64,000 nucleotides of DNA from Acidovorax sp. NCPPB 3576 (GTDB lineage Bacteria; Pseudomonadota; Gammaproteobacteria; Burkholderiales; Burkholderiaceae_C): the NCBI RefSeq assembly GCF_028473605.1, contig NZ_CP097267.1:2906501-2970500 (forward strand), read 5' to 3'. Of this stretch, positions 19,154-31,133 are shown one piece after another. Each line of letters starts with the position of its first letter. The first letter of the stretch is position 1. The position numbers and the translations under genes were made by a program. Under the pieces are notes generated by a model that was not told the DNA's origin, did no database searches, and saw only the letters and a program-made list of their open reading frames with translations.

Positions 19154-20868
19154 CCCCGGCCCTGGCGCACACCCTCTCCGCGCTGATGCCGCACCTGATG
19201 CTGGCCCCCATCGTGCTGCCGCTGCTCACCGCCGCGCTGATGCTGCTGCTGCGCGAAGAGCGCCAGCGGTTCAAGCTGGGCCTGAACATCGCATCCACCT
19301 TTCTCGGGCTGATGATCGCCGTGGCCCTGCTGCTGTGGACCGCCCAGGCCACCGTGCCGACCACCATGGGCGTGTACCTGCCGGGCAACTGGCCGGCGCC
19401 GTTCGGCATCGTGCTGGCGCTGGACCGGCTCTCGGCCATGATGCTGGTGCTGACCAGTGCCGTCGCGCTGTGCTCCATCGTCTTCGCGGCCGCGCGCTGG
19501 CACCGCGCCGGGGTGCACTACCACCCGCTGTTCCAGTTCCAGCTGATGGGGCTGGCGGGCGCGTTCCTCACCGCCGACCTGTTCAACCTGTTCGTATTCT
19601 TCGAGATCATGCTGGCGGCCTCCTACGGGCTGCTGCTGCACGGCTCGGGCCGCACGCGCGTGCAGGCCGGTCTGCACTACATCGCGATCAACCTGGCGGC
19701 GTCGTCGCTGTTCCTCATCGGCGTGTCGATGCTCTACGGCATCACCGGCACGCTGAACATGGCCGATCTGGCGCAGAGCATCCCGAAGGTCGCGGCGGCG
19801 GACCGGGGCCTGCTGCATGCGGCAGCGGCCATCCTGGCCACGGCCTTCCTCATCAAGGCCGCGATGTGGCCGCTCAACTTCTGGCTGGTGCCGGCCTACA
19901 GTGCCGCCACCGCGCCGGCAGGGGCCCTGTTCGCGCTGATGACCAAGGTGGGCGTGTACACCCTCCTGCGGCTGTGGACGCTGATGTTCAGCAGCGAGGC
20001 CGGAGCCTCCGCGCTGTTCGGCAGCCTGTGGCTGATCGGCGGGGGCATGCTCACCATGGCCTTCGGCGGCATCGGCATGCTGGGCTCGCAGCGGCTCACG
20101 CACTTGGCGGGCTATGCGGCCATTCTTTCGTCCGGCACCTTGCTGGCCGCCGCCGGCTTCGGGCAGAACGTGCTGACCGCCGGGCTGCTGTATTACCTGC
20201 CCAGCTCCACTCTGGCGATCAGCGCGATGTTCCTGCTGGCCGACCTGATCGACCGCTGGCGCAACGACGGGGCCACGCTCGCGCCGCACGAGCGGCACGA
20301 CGACGCGCCCTTTCTCACCGCCGAGCTGGTGCCCGCCGCAGGCCTGAACCTCGACGAAGACGAAACCGTGCTGATCGGCCGCGTCATTCCCGCAGCCGCC
20401 GCCTTCCTGGGTCTGGCCTACCTGCTGTGCACGCTGGTGATCGCCGGGCTGCCGCCGCTGTCGGGCTTCGTGGGCAAGTTCGCCATGCTCACCGCGCTAC
20501 TCAACCCGCTGGGGCTGGGATCATCGGCCGGCTACCAGCCCGGCGCGCCGGGCTGGATGCTGCTGGCGCTGATGATCGTCACGGGCCTCTTCGCGCTGAT
20601 CGCGCTCACGCGCACCGGCATCCGCTATTTCTGGACCACGCACGACCGCCGCCCGCCCCAACTGCGCGTGCTGGAGGGCCTGCCGATCGCGGTGCTGCTG
20701 GCCGGGTGCGTGGGCCTCACGCTGTACGCCGGTCCGGTGATGCGGTTCACGCAGGCCACGGCGAACGCGCTGCACACGCCGTCCAACTACATCCGCGCGG
20801 TCATGTCGGCGCGGCCCGTGCCCGGGCCGGTCACGCCGGCGCAGCCGCCGGCCCAGGAGACGCCATGA
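19150..20868 (+). CDS. mrpD: Mrp antiporter subunit D
   Basis: 572 residues from ATG 19150. NuoM/N-like proton-pumping subunit with about 14 helices, showing FFEIMLAASYGLLLHG (the helix 5 Glu), AFLIKAAMWPLNFWLVPAYSAA (conserved Lys) and LPPLSGFVGKFAML. With MrpA it forms the ion path. The family is near 500 residues; here a longer cytoplasmic loop at about 375-405 and a Pro-rich tail account for the extra length. It overlaps both neighbours by 4 bp. Confidence 0.95.
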   Translation: MTPALAHTLSALMPHLMLAPIVLPLLTAALMLLLREERQRFKLGLNIASTFLGLMIAVALLLWTAQATVPTTMGVYLPGNWPAPFGIVLALDRLSAMMLVLTSAVALCSIVFAAARWHRAGVHYHPLFQFQLMGLAGAFLTADLFNLFVFFEIMLAASYGLLLHGSGRTRVQAGLHYIAINLAASSLFLIGVSMLYGITGTLNMADLAQSIPKVAAADRGLLHAAAAILATAFLIKAAMWPLNFWLVPAYSAATAPAGALFALMTKVGVYTLLRLWTLMFSSEAGASALFGSLWLIGGGMLTMAFGGIGMLGSQRLTHLAGYAAILSSGTLLAAAGFGQNVLTAGLLYYLPSSTLAISAMFLLADLIDRWRNDGATLAPHERHDDAPFLTAELVPAAGLNLDEDETVLIGRVIPAAAAFLGLAYLLCTLVIAGLPPLSGFVGKFAMLTALLNPLGLGSSAGYQPGAPGWMLLALMIVTGLFALIALTRTGIRYFWTTHDRRPPQLRVLEGLPIAVLLAGCVGLTLYAGPVMRFTQATANALHTPSNYIRAVMSARPVPGPVTPAQPPAQETP

Positions 20869-21356
20869 AACGCCTGTTCCCGGCCCCGCTGCTGTCCGTG
20901 GCGCTGTTCGTGCTGTGGCTGATGCTCAACCGGGTCAGCGCAGGGCAGATCGTGCTGGCGGCTTTCGTGGCGATCGCCATTCCCGCGCTCACGCGCGGCC
21001 TGCGGCCCCTGCCGGTGCGCATCCGCCGGCCGGGCACCGTGCTGCGGCTGGTGGCGTCGGTCATCGCCGACAGCCTGGCGTCCAACCTGCAGTTGCTGCG
21101 CTTTCTGGCCACGCCATCGGGCCGGCGGCCCCACCCGCCGGGCTTCGTGCAGATTCCGCTGGAGATGCGGGACCCGAACGCCCTGGCCGTGCTGGCGATG
21201 ATCGTGTGCATCACTCCCGGCACGTCGTGGGCCGAACTGTCGCTAGACCGCTCGATCCTCATGCTGCATGTGCTGGAGCTGGACGACAAGCAGGCCGCGA
21301 TCGATCACGTCAAAACGCGCTACGAGCGCCCCCTGATGGAGATTTTCGAATCATGA
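20865..21356 (+). CDS. mrpE: Mrp antiporter subunit E
   Basis: 163 residues. Two N-terminal helices (LLSVALFVLWLMLNRVSAGQIVLAAFVAI) and the family segment VIADSLASNLQLL. A soluble C-terminal domain contains MIVCITPGTSWAEL and LHVLELDD. MrpE is needed for assembly of the complex. It overlaps mrpD and mrpF by 4 bp each. Confidence 0.95.
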   Translation: MKRLFPAPLLSVALFVLWLMLNRVSAGQIVLAAFVAIAIPALTRGLRPLPVRIRRPGTVLRLVASVIADSLASNLQLLRFLATPSGRRPHPPGFVQIPLEMRDPNALAVLAMIVCITPGTSWAELSLDRSILMLHVLELDDKQAAIDHVKTRYERPLMEIFES

Positions 21357-21637
21357 CCAACGGTTCCATCCTGGCCATCGCACTGCCGATCGCGGTCTTC
21401 CTGCTGGTGCTGGCGATGTCGTGCGCCCTGGTGCGCATGCTCAAGGGCCCCTCGGCGCAGGACCGGGTGCTGGCCCTGGACTGTATGTACCTGAACGGCA
21501 TGCTGTGCATGCTGGTGCTGGGCATTTACTACGGCAGCACGAACTATTTCGAGGCGGCGCTGCTGATCGCGCTGCTGGGCTTTGCCAGCTCCACCGCGAT
21601 GGCGAAGTTCCTGCTGCGCGGCGAGGTGATCGAATGA
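21353..21637 (+). CDS. mrpF: Mrp antiporter subunit F
   Basis: 94 residues, three membrane helices. LVRMLKGPSAQDRVLALDCM is the MrpF signature, with the conserved Asp in helix 2. It overlaps both neighbours by 4 bp, in keeping with fixed subunit ratios in the antiporter. Confidence 0.94.
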   Translation: MTNGSILAIALPIAVFLLVLAMSCALVRMLKGPSAQDRVLALDCMYLNGMLCMLVLGIYYGSTNYFEAALLIALLGFASSTAMAKFLLRGEVIE

Positions 21638-22005
21638 CCGCCACCACCCTGCCCCTGTGGGCCGAGATCGCCATCGCGGCCCTGGTGCTGATCGGGTGCG
21701 GCATCGCCTTGCTGGGGTCGCTCGGGCTGCTGCGCCTGCCGACCTACTTCGAGCGGGTGCATGCGCCTTCCGTGATCGCCACGCTCGGGTGCTGGTGCAT
21801 CGTGCTGGCCACGCTGCTGTACTTTTCGGTCCAGGGCGCCGGGCTGGCGCTGCACGCGCTGCTCATCGGCCTGTTCGTGGCGGTCACCGTGCCGGTGACC
21901 AACATCTTCCTGATGCGCGCGGCCCTGTTCCGCGCGCGCCGGGCCGGCCAGAACGTGCCGCCCAGCCTGAGCCGCCTGCTGGAGAGCACCGACCGCGACT
22001 CCTGA
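21634..22005 (+). CDS. mrpG: Mrp antiporter subunit G
   Basis: 123 residues, three helices. GIALLGSLGLLRLPTYFERVHAPSVIATLG is the MrpG/PhaG signature. It is the last gene of the operon; the stop is followed within 6 bp by the intergenic repeat at 22011, which may act as its transcription end. No classical terminator is present. Confidence 0.94.
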   Translation: MTATTLPLWAEIAIAALVLIGCGIALLGSLGLLRLPTYFERVHAPSVIATLGCWCIVLATLLYFSVQGAGLALHALLIGLFVAVTVPVTNIFLMRAALFRARRAGQNVPPSLSRLLESTDRDS

Positions 22006-22010
22006 ATCGA

Positions 22011-22070
22011 TTGCTACTGAATTTATAGCAATATGCCCTAGTGGAATATGCGGTGGAGGCCTTTTTGGCT
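22011..22070 (+). repeat. Intergenic repeat, copy 2 (after mrpG)
   Basis: TTGCTACTGAATTTATAGCAA palindrome (22011 onward), then ATGCCCTAGTGGAATATGCG, GTGGAGGCC and a T-run. The two hairpins followed by T5 could end transcription. It sits between convergent mrpG and the oxoprolinase gene. Confidence 0.85.
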
Positions 22071-22123
22071 GATATGCCGAACCGCGGCCCTGGAAGGGAT
22101 GGCGACCAGCTGTGGCCTTGGCC

Positions 22124-22180
22124 TGTTGCTATTGAATAAATAGCAACAGGCCCTAGTCCCATATGCGCTGGTGGCCTTTT

Positions 22181-22183
<3 letters not shown>
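22124..22183 (+). repeat. Intergenic repeat, copy 3 (tandem with copy 2)
   Basis: GTTGCTATT-GAATA-AATAGCAAC hairpin, then AGGCCCTAGTCCCATATGCG, CTGGTGGCCT and TTTTTC. It overlaps the stop codon of the oxoprolinase gene (22181-22183). Copies 2 and 3 lie 53 bp apart and are both followed by a similar ATGCCGAACC stretch, so the unit seems to have duplicated together with the end of the gene. Confidence 0.85.
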
Positions 22184-25888
<3,705 letters not shown>

Positions 25889-26006
25889 GTCGATGCTTTC
25901 CTCAGCCTGTTACGAATGAAATGTTTGGACAACATTGACGCAGGCATCACCTTCGAGACAGGAGAACATCCACGATTTGCCGACCTTTTTCGATGATATC
26001 TTCGGC

Positions 26007-26022
26007 CCGCGGCATGCCGCGG
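26007..26022. other. Perfect 16-bp palindrome upstream of the muramidase gene
   Basis: CCGCGGCATGCCGCGG in the 241-bp gap between the divergent oxoprolinase and muramidase genes, 108 bp before the muramidase ATG. It could be an operator or an RNA hairpin. No T-run follows. It may also be chance in GC-rich DNA. Confidence 0.4.
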
Positions 26023-26129
26023 CGGCCCGCTTGCATCCCAGGGTGCGCGATTGTCGAATTCCCCTCCTTTCAACGAACTGGCCCGTTCCACCGAATGCGG
26101 CAGCCACCGACCACCTTCATCCACCAGAC

Positions 26130-26687
26130 ATGCCAGAACAAATCGACTATGCATTCCTGAGCGCCCTGGAGGGCGGCTCGCTGACCACCGGCTACGTGCC
26201 GGCGGCCAACGTGAGCAAGAGCGGCGTGACCATCGCGACCGGGTTCGACCTGGGCCAGCGCTCCGAGAGCGATCTGAAGAACCTGGGCCTGGCCAGCGGC
26301 CTGGTCACCAAGCTCAAGCCCTACCTCGGCACCAAGGGCGCCGATGCCAAGACGCTGATCGAGAAGACCCCGCTGACGATCACCGCCGCCGAGGCCGAAT
26401 CCATCGACAAGGCCACCAAGGCCAGCCACATCGCCAGCGTGAAGCTGAAGTACGACTCGGCCTCGGCCGCCAAGAAGAATTTCATCGACCTGCCGGCGGA
26501 AGCGCAGACCGTCATCGCGTCGGTGTCGTTCCAGTACGGCGTCAACCTGGATGCCGCCACGCCGAAGTTCTGGAAAGCCGTCACCGAACAGGACTGGACC
26601 GAAGCGGTCAAGCTGCTCAAGAACTTCGGGGATGTGTACCCCACCCGCCGCGGCAAGGAAGCCGCCCTGCTGGAGAAAGTCAAATGA
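26130..26687 (+). CDS. Pesticin/T4-lysozyme-like muramidase, predicted antibacterial toxin
   Basis: 185 residues from ATG 26130 (the frame is open further upstream, but the extra sequence looks non-coding). FLSALEGG followed by SGVTIATGFDLGQ matches the catalytic Glu and the Thr/Asp hairpin of the phage T4 lysozyme fold as it appears in the pesticin C-terminal domain; Glu14, Thr37 and Asp40 are candidates. EAQTVIASVSFQYGVNL and FGDVYPTRRGKEA also fit the family. It should cleave the glycan strands of peptidoglycan. It has no signal peptide, holin or phage genes nearby, so delivery by a secretion system such as T6SS is inferred. It overlaps the next gene by 4 bp. Confidence 0.82.
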   Translation: MPEQIDYAFLSALEGGSLTTGYVPAANVSKSGVTIATGFDLGQRSESDLKNLGLASGLVTKLKPYLGTKGADAKTLIEKTPLTITAAEAESIDKATKASHIASVKLKYDSASAAKKNFIDLPAEAQTVIASVSFQYGVNLDAATPKFWKAVTEQDWTEAVKLLKNFGDVYPTRRGKEAALLEKVK

Positions 26688-27388
26688 AACGATGGATCGC
26701 CCTGGCCACCGCCGTGATGGTTTCCGGCGCCGTGCATGCCGCCAATGCCGCCAGTTCAGCCCATGCCACCCATGCCGCTGACAACGCGGCCGGCGTGGTG
26801 CACGTCGCCAACCCCGAACTGCTGTCGGCGCTGCAGAACCTGAAGGCATCGCTCACCGCCGACCGCACGCCGCTCGCGTTCGACAACGGCGCGTCGGCCA
26901 AGAACTGCGTCGAATATTCGGACCTGCTGTCGAAAAGCCAGCCGGTCGAATCCACCCGCAACTTCGAGATCCGAAGCGAATACCTGCTGTGCGACAGCAT
27001 CCGCCTGGTTGCCGGCAAGCCCTTCGTCGCCGAGAAGGCATCGGCCTCCGGCCAGCAGGCCAAAGCCCTGTACGAAAAGCTGGACCTGCGGTCGTTCCCT
27101 TCGTCGCTGCGCAACCGGGCCGATGCCAAGAAGCACACGCTGAAGACGCTGCTGCCCGGCAAGCCCCAATCCGAAGGCGGCGCTGTGAAGGTGGAAACCC
27201 CGGACCAGTTCTTCCGGCTGGAGGTCGTGGGCACCATCGACCACGGCAAAGGCAGGAAGCCCGAATGGATCGTGTGGGTGACGGACGAGCTGAAGAACGG
27301 CACCTACCGCGGATACAGCAACATCGTCGTGCATCCACCCCGCACGGCTTCGGGGCTGTACACCGCTGCAGGTGCTGCCGCCCGATGA
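26684..27388 (+). CDS. Secreted protein of unknown family, predicted immunity to the upstream muramidase
   Basis: 234 residues. A signal peptide MKRWIALATAVMVSGAVHA with an Ala-X-Ala site near residue 19 sends it to the periplasm, where a muramidase would act. The mature part has two Cys (NCVEYS; LLCDSI) that could form a disulfide. I recognise no named domain. The ATG overlaps the muramidase stop (ATGA), so the two are made together, as expected for toxin and antidote. The role is inferred from arrangement and location only; a muramidase accessory protein is the alternative. Confidence 0.75.
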   Translation: MKRWIALATAVMVSGAVHAANAASSAHATHAADNAAGVVHVANPELLSALQNLKASLTADRTPLAFDNGASAKNCVEYSDLLSKSQPVESTRNFEIRSEYLLCDSIRLVAGKPFVAEKASASGQQAKALYEKLDLRSFPSSLRNRADAKKHTLKTLLPGKPQSEGGAVKVETPDQFFRLEVVGTIDHGKGRKPEWIVWVTDELKNGTYRGYSNIVVHPPRTASGLYTAAGAAAR

Positions 27389-27438
27389 GCGGCCTTTTCT
27401 TTTAGCCCCGCCTTCGGGCACCGCAGGAAATTTGTCGC

Positions 27439-29223
27439 ATGTCCGCTTTCGCACCCAGCCATCCCCTGTGGGACCAGACCTTCCCGCGCACCCTGGACGC
27501 ATGGGTGGACCGCTTCGGGCAGCCCGCGCATCGCGGCGCCCGCATCGAAGGTTGGCTGTTCGAAGGCGTGGCAGCGCGGCGCGCGGCCGAGCAGCGTTTG
27601 GCGGCGGCGGGTGTTGCGGCGCGCCTTCGCAGCGCCTACAAGCCGCTGGTGCACTACTTTCTGGAAGAGGTCGATACCGACCAACTGGCCGCCGCCACGG
27701 TGCGCTACCCGGTGCCGGCCACTGGTTCGCCCGGGCGTTTTCTGCTGGAGGCCTATCCGCTGGCCGACCTGCTGGCCGGCTGCGACCTGCGGTTCGAGCC
27801 CGGGGACGACGACCTGCACTACCGCGTGGCGCTGCGCTTTCGCGATGGCCGCGAAACGGCCGATCGGGTCTTTGCGCCCAACCGGGTGCATGCAGACCCC
27901 ACCGGCCCGGACCCGCTGCTCTCGCCCACGGGCTGGTTGCGCGTGGTCTCGTCCGGTGCGCCGGGCGGCCACCTGGATGGGGCCGAATCCACCGACTTCG
28001 AAGACCTCTTCGCGCACGCCATGCGCACGCTGCGGGAGCACGCCTGGCCCGCGCAGGAGCCCTACTTCGAACGGCTGGACATTCGCGTCGATCTGCCGGG
28101 CTTCGAGCAGCCGCTGTTCACGCCGCACGAATGCATGAGCCTGCACGAGGCCCTGCACGAAGACCTGTATTTTTCGCTGCTGGAGTTCTTTCAGCAGCGC
28201 TCCGGCCGCCCGGCCGGCGACCGCCGGCTGCAGCCCGGGCAGATCGTGCCTGACGTGCGCCACTACGACGGCCCGCCGCGCCTGCGCATCGCGCTGCGCG
28301 CCTTCGACATGGCCGCGCAGGACGCCAGCGCGTGGGCGGACACCACGGCCGGACAAGCCCTGGACGACATGGGCCAGGCCCCGCCGCCAGAGCGCATCGC
28401 GCAAGCCATGGCGCGGCTGGGCGGCCAGCGCTTTTCCGCGCGCAGCCGCCAGGGGCGCGAGGTGCTGGGCCTGTACCGTACCGGCACCGACGCCCCGGTC
28501 CTGCTGAGCGGCGGCCAGCACGCCAACGAAACCTCCGGCGTCGTGGGCGCCCTGCGCGCGGCCGAGGCGCTGCAGGCGCGGCCCGGTGCGCACTTCGCCC
28601 TCATCGCGCTGGAGAACCCCGACGGCTATGCGCTGCATCGCGAACTGGGCGCGCACCATGCCCACCACATGCAGCATGCCGCGCGCTACAGCGCGCTGGG
28701 CGACGACATCGAATACCGCGAGACCGCGCCGCTTTATGAGCGCGAAGCCCGCGAACAGGCCCTGGCCCTTTCCGGCGCGCAATTGCACATCAACCTGCAC
28801 GGCTACCCCGCCCATGAGTGGACCCGGCCGCTGTCCGGCTACGTGCCGCGCGGCTTCGGCCTGTGGACGGTGCCCAAGGGGTTCTTTCTGATCCTGCGCC
28901 ACCACCCGGGCTGGCAGGCCGAGGGCCGCGCGCTGCTGGAGCGGGTGGCCGCCGCGCTGCAGGCCGTCCCCGGCCTGCCCGAGTACAACGCCCGGCAGAT
29001 GGCGCTGTACGAACGCCACGCGGGTGCGTTGCCGTTCGAGGTGATCCACGGCACGGCCTGCACGCAGTCCGAGAACCCGCGCGGCGCGCCGGTCACGCTC
29101 ATCACCGAGTTCCCCGACGAGACGGTGTCGGGCGATGCCTTCCGCTTCGCGCACGGCGTGCAGAAGGCCGCCGTGCTGGCGGCGGTGGACGCGTGGCAGG
29201 CCATTCTTTCCCAACGCGGCTGA
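27439..29223 (+). CDS. M14-family zinc carboxypeptidase-like protein
   Basis: 594 residues, no signal peptide. The catalytic domain is in the C-terminal half. GGQHANETSGVVGALRAAEAL supplies the HxxE zinc pair, LHINLHGYPAHEWT the third ligand, and TEFPDETVSGDAF the likely general-base Glu. The N-terminal 300 residues are not recognised. M14 enzymes remove C-terminal residues from peptides, and some act on peptidoglycan stems. It starts 50 bp after the muramidase/partner pair on the same strand. Whether it belongs with them is unknown. Confidence 0.8.
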   Translation: MSAFAPSHPLWDQTFPRTLDAWVDRFGQPAHRGARIEGWLFEGVAARRAAEQRLAAAGVAARLRSAYKPLVHYFLEEVDTDQLAAATVRYPVPATGSPGRFLLEAYPLADLLAGCDLRFEPGDDDLHYRVALRFRDGRETADRVFAPNRVHADPTGPDPLLSPTGWLRVVSSGAPGGHLDGAESTDFEDLFAHAMRTLREHAWPAQEPYFERLDIRVDLPGFEQPLFTPHECMSLHEALHEDLYFSLLEFFQQRSGRPAGDRRLQPGQIVPDVRHYDGPPRLRIALRAFDMAAQDASAWADTTAGQALDDMGQAPPPERIAQAMARLGGQRFSARSRQGREVLGLYRTGTDAPVLLSGGQHANETSGVVGALRAAEALQARPGAHFALIALENPDGYALHRELGAHHAHHMQHAARYSALGDDIEYRETAPLYEREAREQALALSGAQLHINLHGYPAHEWTRPLSGYVPRGFGLWTVPKGFFLILRHHPGWQAEGRALLERVAAALQAVPGLPEYNARQMALYERHAGALPFEVIHGTACTQSENPRGAPVTLITEFPDETVSGDAFRFAHGVQKAAVLAAVDAWQAILSQRG

Positions 29224-29529
29224 TTGCGCCTGGGTGGATGGGGGGCGCGGCCCCTGTTCCCTTCGGCGGTGCGTGACGTGGTGCACGCCCGGCGCTGAAG
29301 GCCATCGCGTCGCATGCCGCAAGCGCCAAGCGGCATGAAAGCAGGGGGGTTGGCAGCACCCTTCTCTGGCACGGTCTGTGCATACCGAACCGCAGTGGCG
29401 ATGGGCCCGGTCCGGGCCTTTGCCATGCGCTTTGTTCAGGTAAACACCTGAGGGTGTTACCGCAAACACGCGGTTACATTGAATGCGGTCTTCCGTTTCC
29501 CTGTCTCACTACCACTGTGGAGTTCATCG
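29224..29529 (+). promoter_or_regulatory. Leader region of the TRAP transporter operon
   Basis: 306 bp without a gene. Two imperfect inverted repeats lie close to the start: GTAAACACC-TGA-GGGTGTTAC (29440-29460) and GTTACCGC...GCGGTTAC (29456-29477, one mismatch). They look like regulator sites, and TTACAT at 29474-29479 may be a -10. No regulator gene is adjacent. The first 200 bp show nothing clear. Confidence 0.35.
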
Positions 29530-30540
29530 ATGAAGCGTAGCGCTCTCCCTCTGTCCGCATGGGCCCTCGCCGGCGCCCTGGGTTGCGGACTGTTTGCCCC
29601 CACCGCATTCGCGCAGACCAAATGGGACCTGGCCGCAGCCTATCCCGCCACCAACTTCCATACCGAGAACCTGGCCGAATTCGCCAAGGACGTGGACACC
29701 GCCACGGGCGGCAAGCTCAAGATCACGGTGCATGCCAACGCATCGCTGTTCAAGGCCAACGAGATCAAACGCGCGGTGCAAGGCGGCCAGGCGCCGGCCG
29801 GTGAGATCCTGCTGCCCAACTTCGAGAACGAGAACCCGATCTTCGGCGTGGACGGCATTCCCTTCCTGGCCACCTCCTACGCCGACTCCAAGCGGCTGTA
29901 CGAAGCGCAGAAGCCCGTGCTGGAGAAGCTGCTCAATGCGCAGGGCCTGCGGCTGCTCTACACCGTGGCCTGGCCTCCACAGGGCATCTACTCCAAGCGG
30001 GAAATCACCTCGGTGGCGAATCTGCGCGGCATCAAATGGCGCGCCTACAGCCCCGCCACGGCCAAGATCGCCGAGCTGATCGGCGCGCAGCCCGTCACCA
30101 TTCAGGCGGCCGAGCTGTCGCAGGCCACCGCCACCGGGGCGGTCGAATCGATGATGACGTCCGGCTCCACCGGCTACGACAGCAAGCTGTACGAGAGCAT
30201 CAAGTACTTCTACGACACCCAGGCCTGGCTGCCCAAGAACGCCATCATCGTGAGCAAGAAGGCCTTCGATGCGCTCGACAAGCCCACGCAGTACGAGTTG
30301 CTCAAGAGCGCCGCCGCGGCCGAGGCCCGCGGCTGGAAGATCAGCGCGGAAAAGAACGAGTGGTACAAGAAGGCCCTGACCGACAAGGGCATGAAGATCC
30401 TTCCACCGCCACCCAAGCTCGTGGCCGACCTGCGGCAGGTCGGGGACATCATGCTGGCCGACTGGCTCAAGAAGGCCGGGCCCGATGGTGAGGCGATCAT
30501 CGCCGCCTACCGCAAGCCGGCCCCTGCGGCAGCCCAGTGA
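29530..30540 (+). CDS. dctP: TRAP transporter substrate-binding protein (DctP family)
   Basis: 336 residues. Signal peptide MKRSALPLSAWALAGALGCG...AFAQ cleaved near 26-27. The mature protein begins TKWDLAAAYPATNFHTENL, a DctP start. The conserved Arg that binds the substrate carboxylate is expected around IKWRAYSPATAKIAELIGAQPV. It delivers a small organic acid from the periplasm to DctQM. The substrate cannot be told from sequence. The stop overlaps the dctQ start by 1 bp. Confidence 0.93.
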   Translation: MKRSALPLSAWALAGALGCGLFAPTAFAQTKWDLAAAYPATNFHTENLAEFAKDVDTATGGKLKITVHANASLFKANEIKRAVQGGQAPAGEILLPNFENENPIFGVDGIPFLATSYADSKRLYEAQKPVLEKLLNAQGLRLLYTVAWPPQGIYSKREITSVANLRGIKWRAYSPATAKIAELIGAQPVTIQAAELSQATATGAVESMMTSGSTGYDSKLYESIKYFYDTQAWLPKNAIIVSKKAFDALDKPTQYELLKSAAAAEARGWKISAEKNEWYKKALTDKGMKILPPPPKLVADLRQVGDIMLADWLKKAGPDGEAIIAAYRKPAPAAAQ

Positions 30541-31073
30541 TGCGCCGCTTCCTGGATCGGCTCTACCTGGGCGCAGGCGCCCTGGGCGCCACTTTCGTGG
30601 CGCTGATCTGCGTGCTGATGATCGCCCAGAGCGTGCTGCGCGAGGTCGGCGTGCGCACCGGGGCGCTCAACGACGTGGTGGCGTGGTTCTGCGCCGCCGC
30701 GGCGTTCTTCGCCATGGCGCATGCCTTCAAGCACGGCGACTTCGTGCGGGTCACGCTGCTGCTGGAGAAGCTCTCGCCGCCCCGGCGCCGGCAGTTCGAG
30801 ATCGTCTCGCTGGCCATCGGCTCGGTGGCGGTGGCCTACCTGGCCTGGTCGGCGTGTCTCTTCACCTACGAAAGCTGGGAGTTCAACGATGTCGCCCAGG
30901 GCCTGCTGCCGCTGCCGATGTGGATCCCCCAGATGAGCTTCGCGCTGGGTTCGGTGCTGCTGTTCGTCGCAGTGGTCGATGAATTCATCATCGTGCTGCG
31001 CGGCGGCGTGCCCACCTTCGTGCGCCAGGTCGAGGAGCGCCACGCGCGCGGCGACTTCTCCTCCGACATCTAA
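30540..31073 (+). CDS. dctQ: TRAP transporter small permease
   Basis: 177 residues with four membrane helices, the standard DctQ size. It begins MRRFLDRLYLGAGALGATFVAL at ATG 30540 (TGATG with dctP; a GTG one codon earlier is also possible). It pairs with DctM to form the Na+-driven importer. Confidence 0.9.
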   Translation: MRRFLDRLYLGAGALGATFVALICVLMIAQSVLREVGVRTGALNDVVAWFCAAAAFFAMAHAFKHGDFVRVTLLLEKLSPPRRRQFEIVSLAIGSVAVAYLAWSACLFTYESWEFNDVAQGLLPLPMWIPQMSFALGSVLLFVAVVDEFIIVLRGGVPTFVRQVEERHARGDFSSDI

Positions 31074-31133
31074 CCCACCCCGATCCGACCTGAACCCTTG
31101 CTGCGGCCCGGCCGGGCCCGAAAGAAGAATCCC

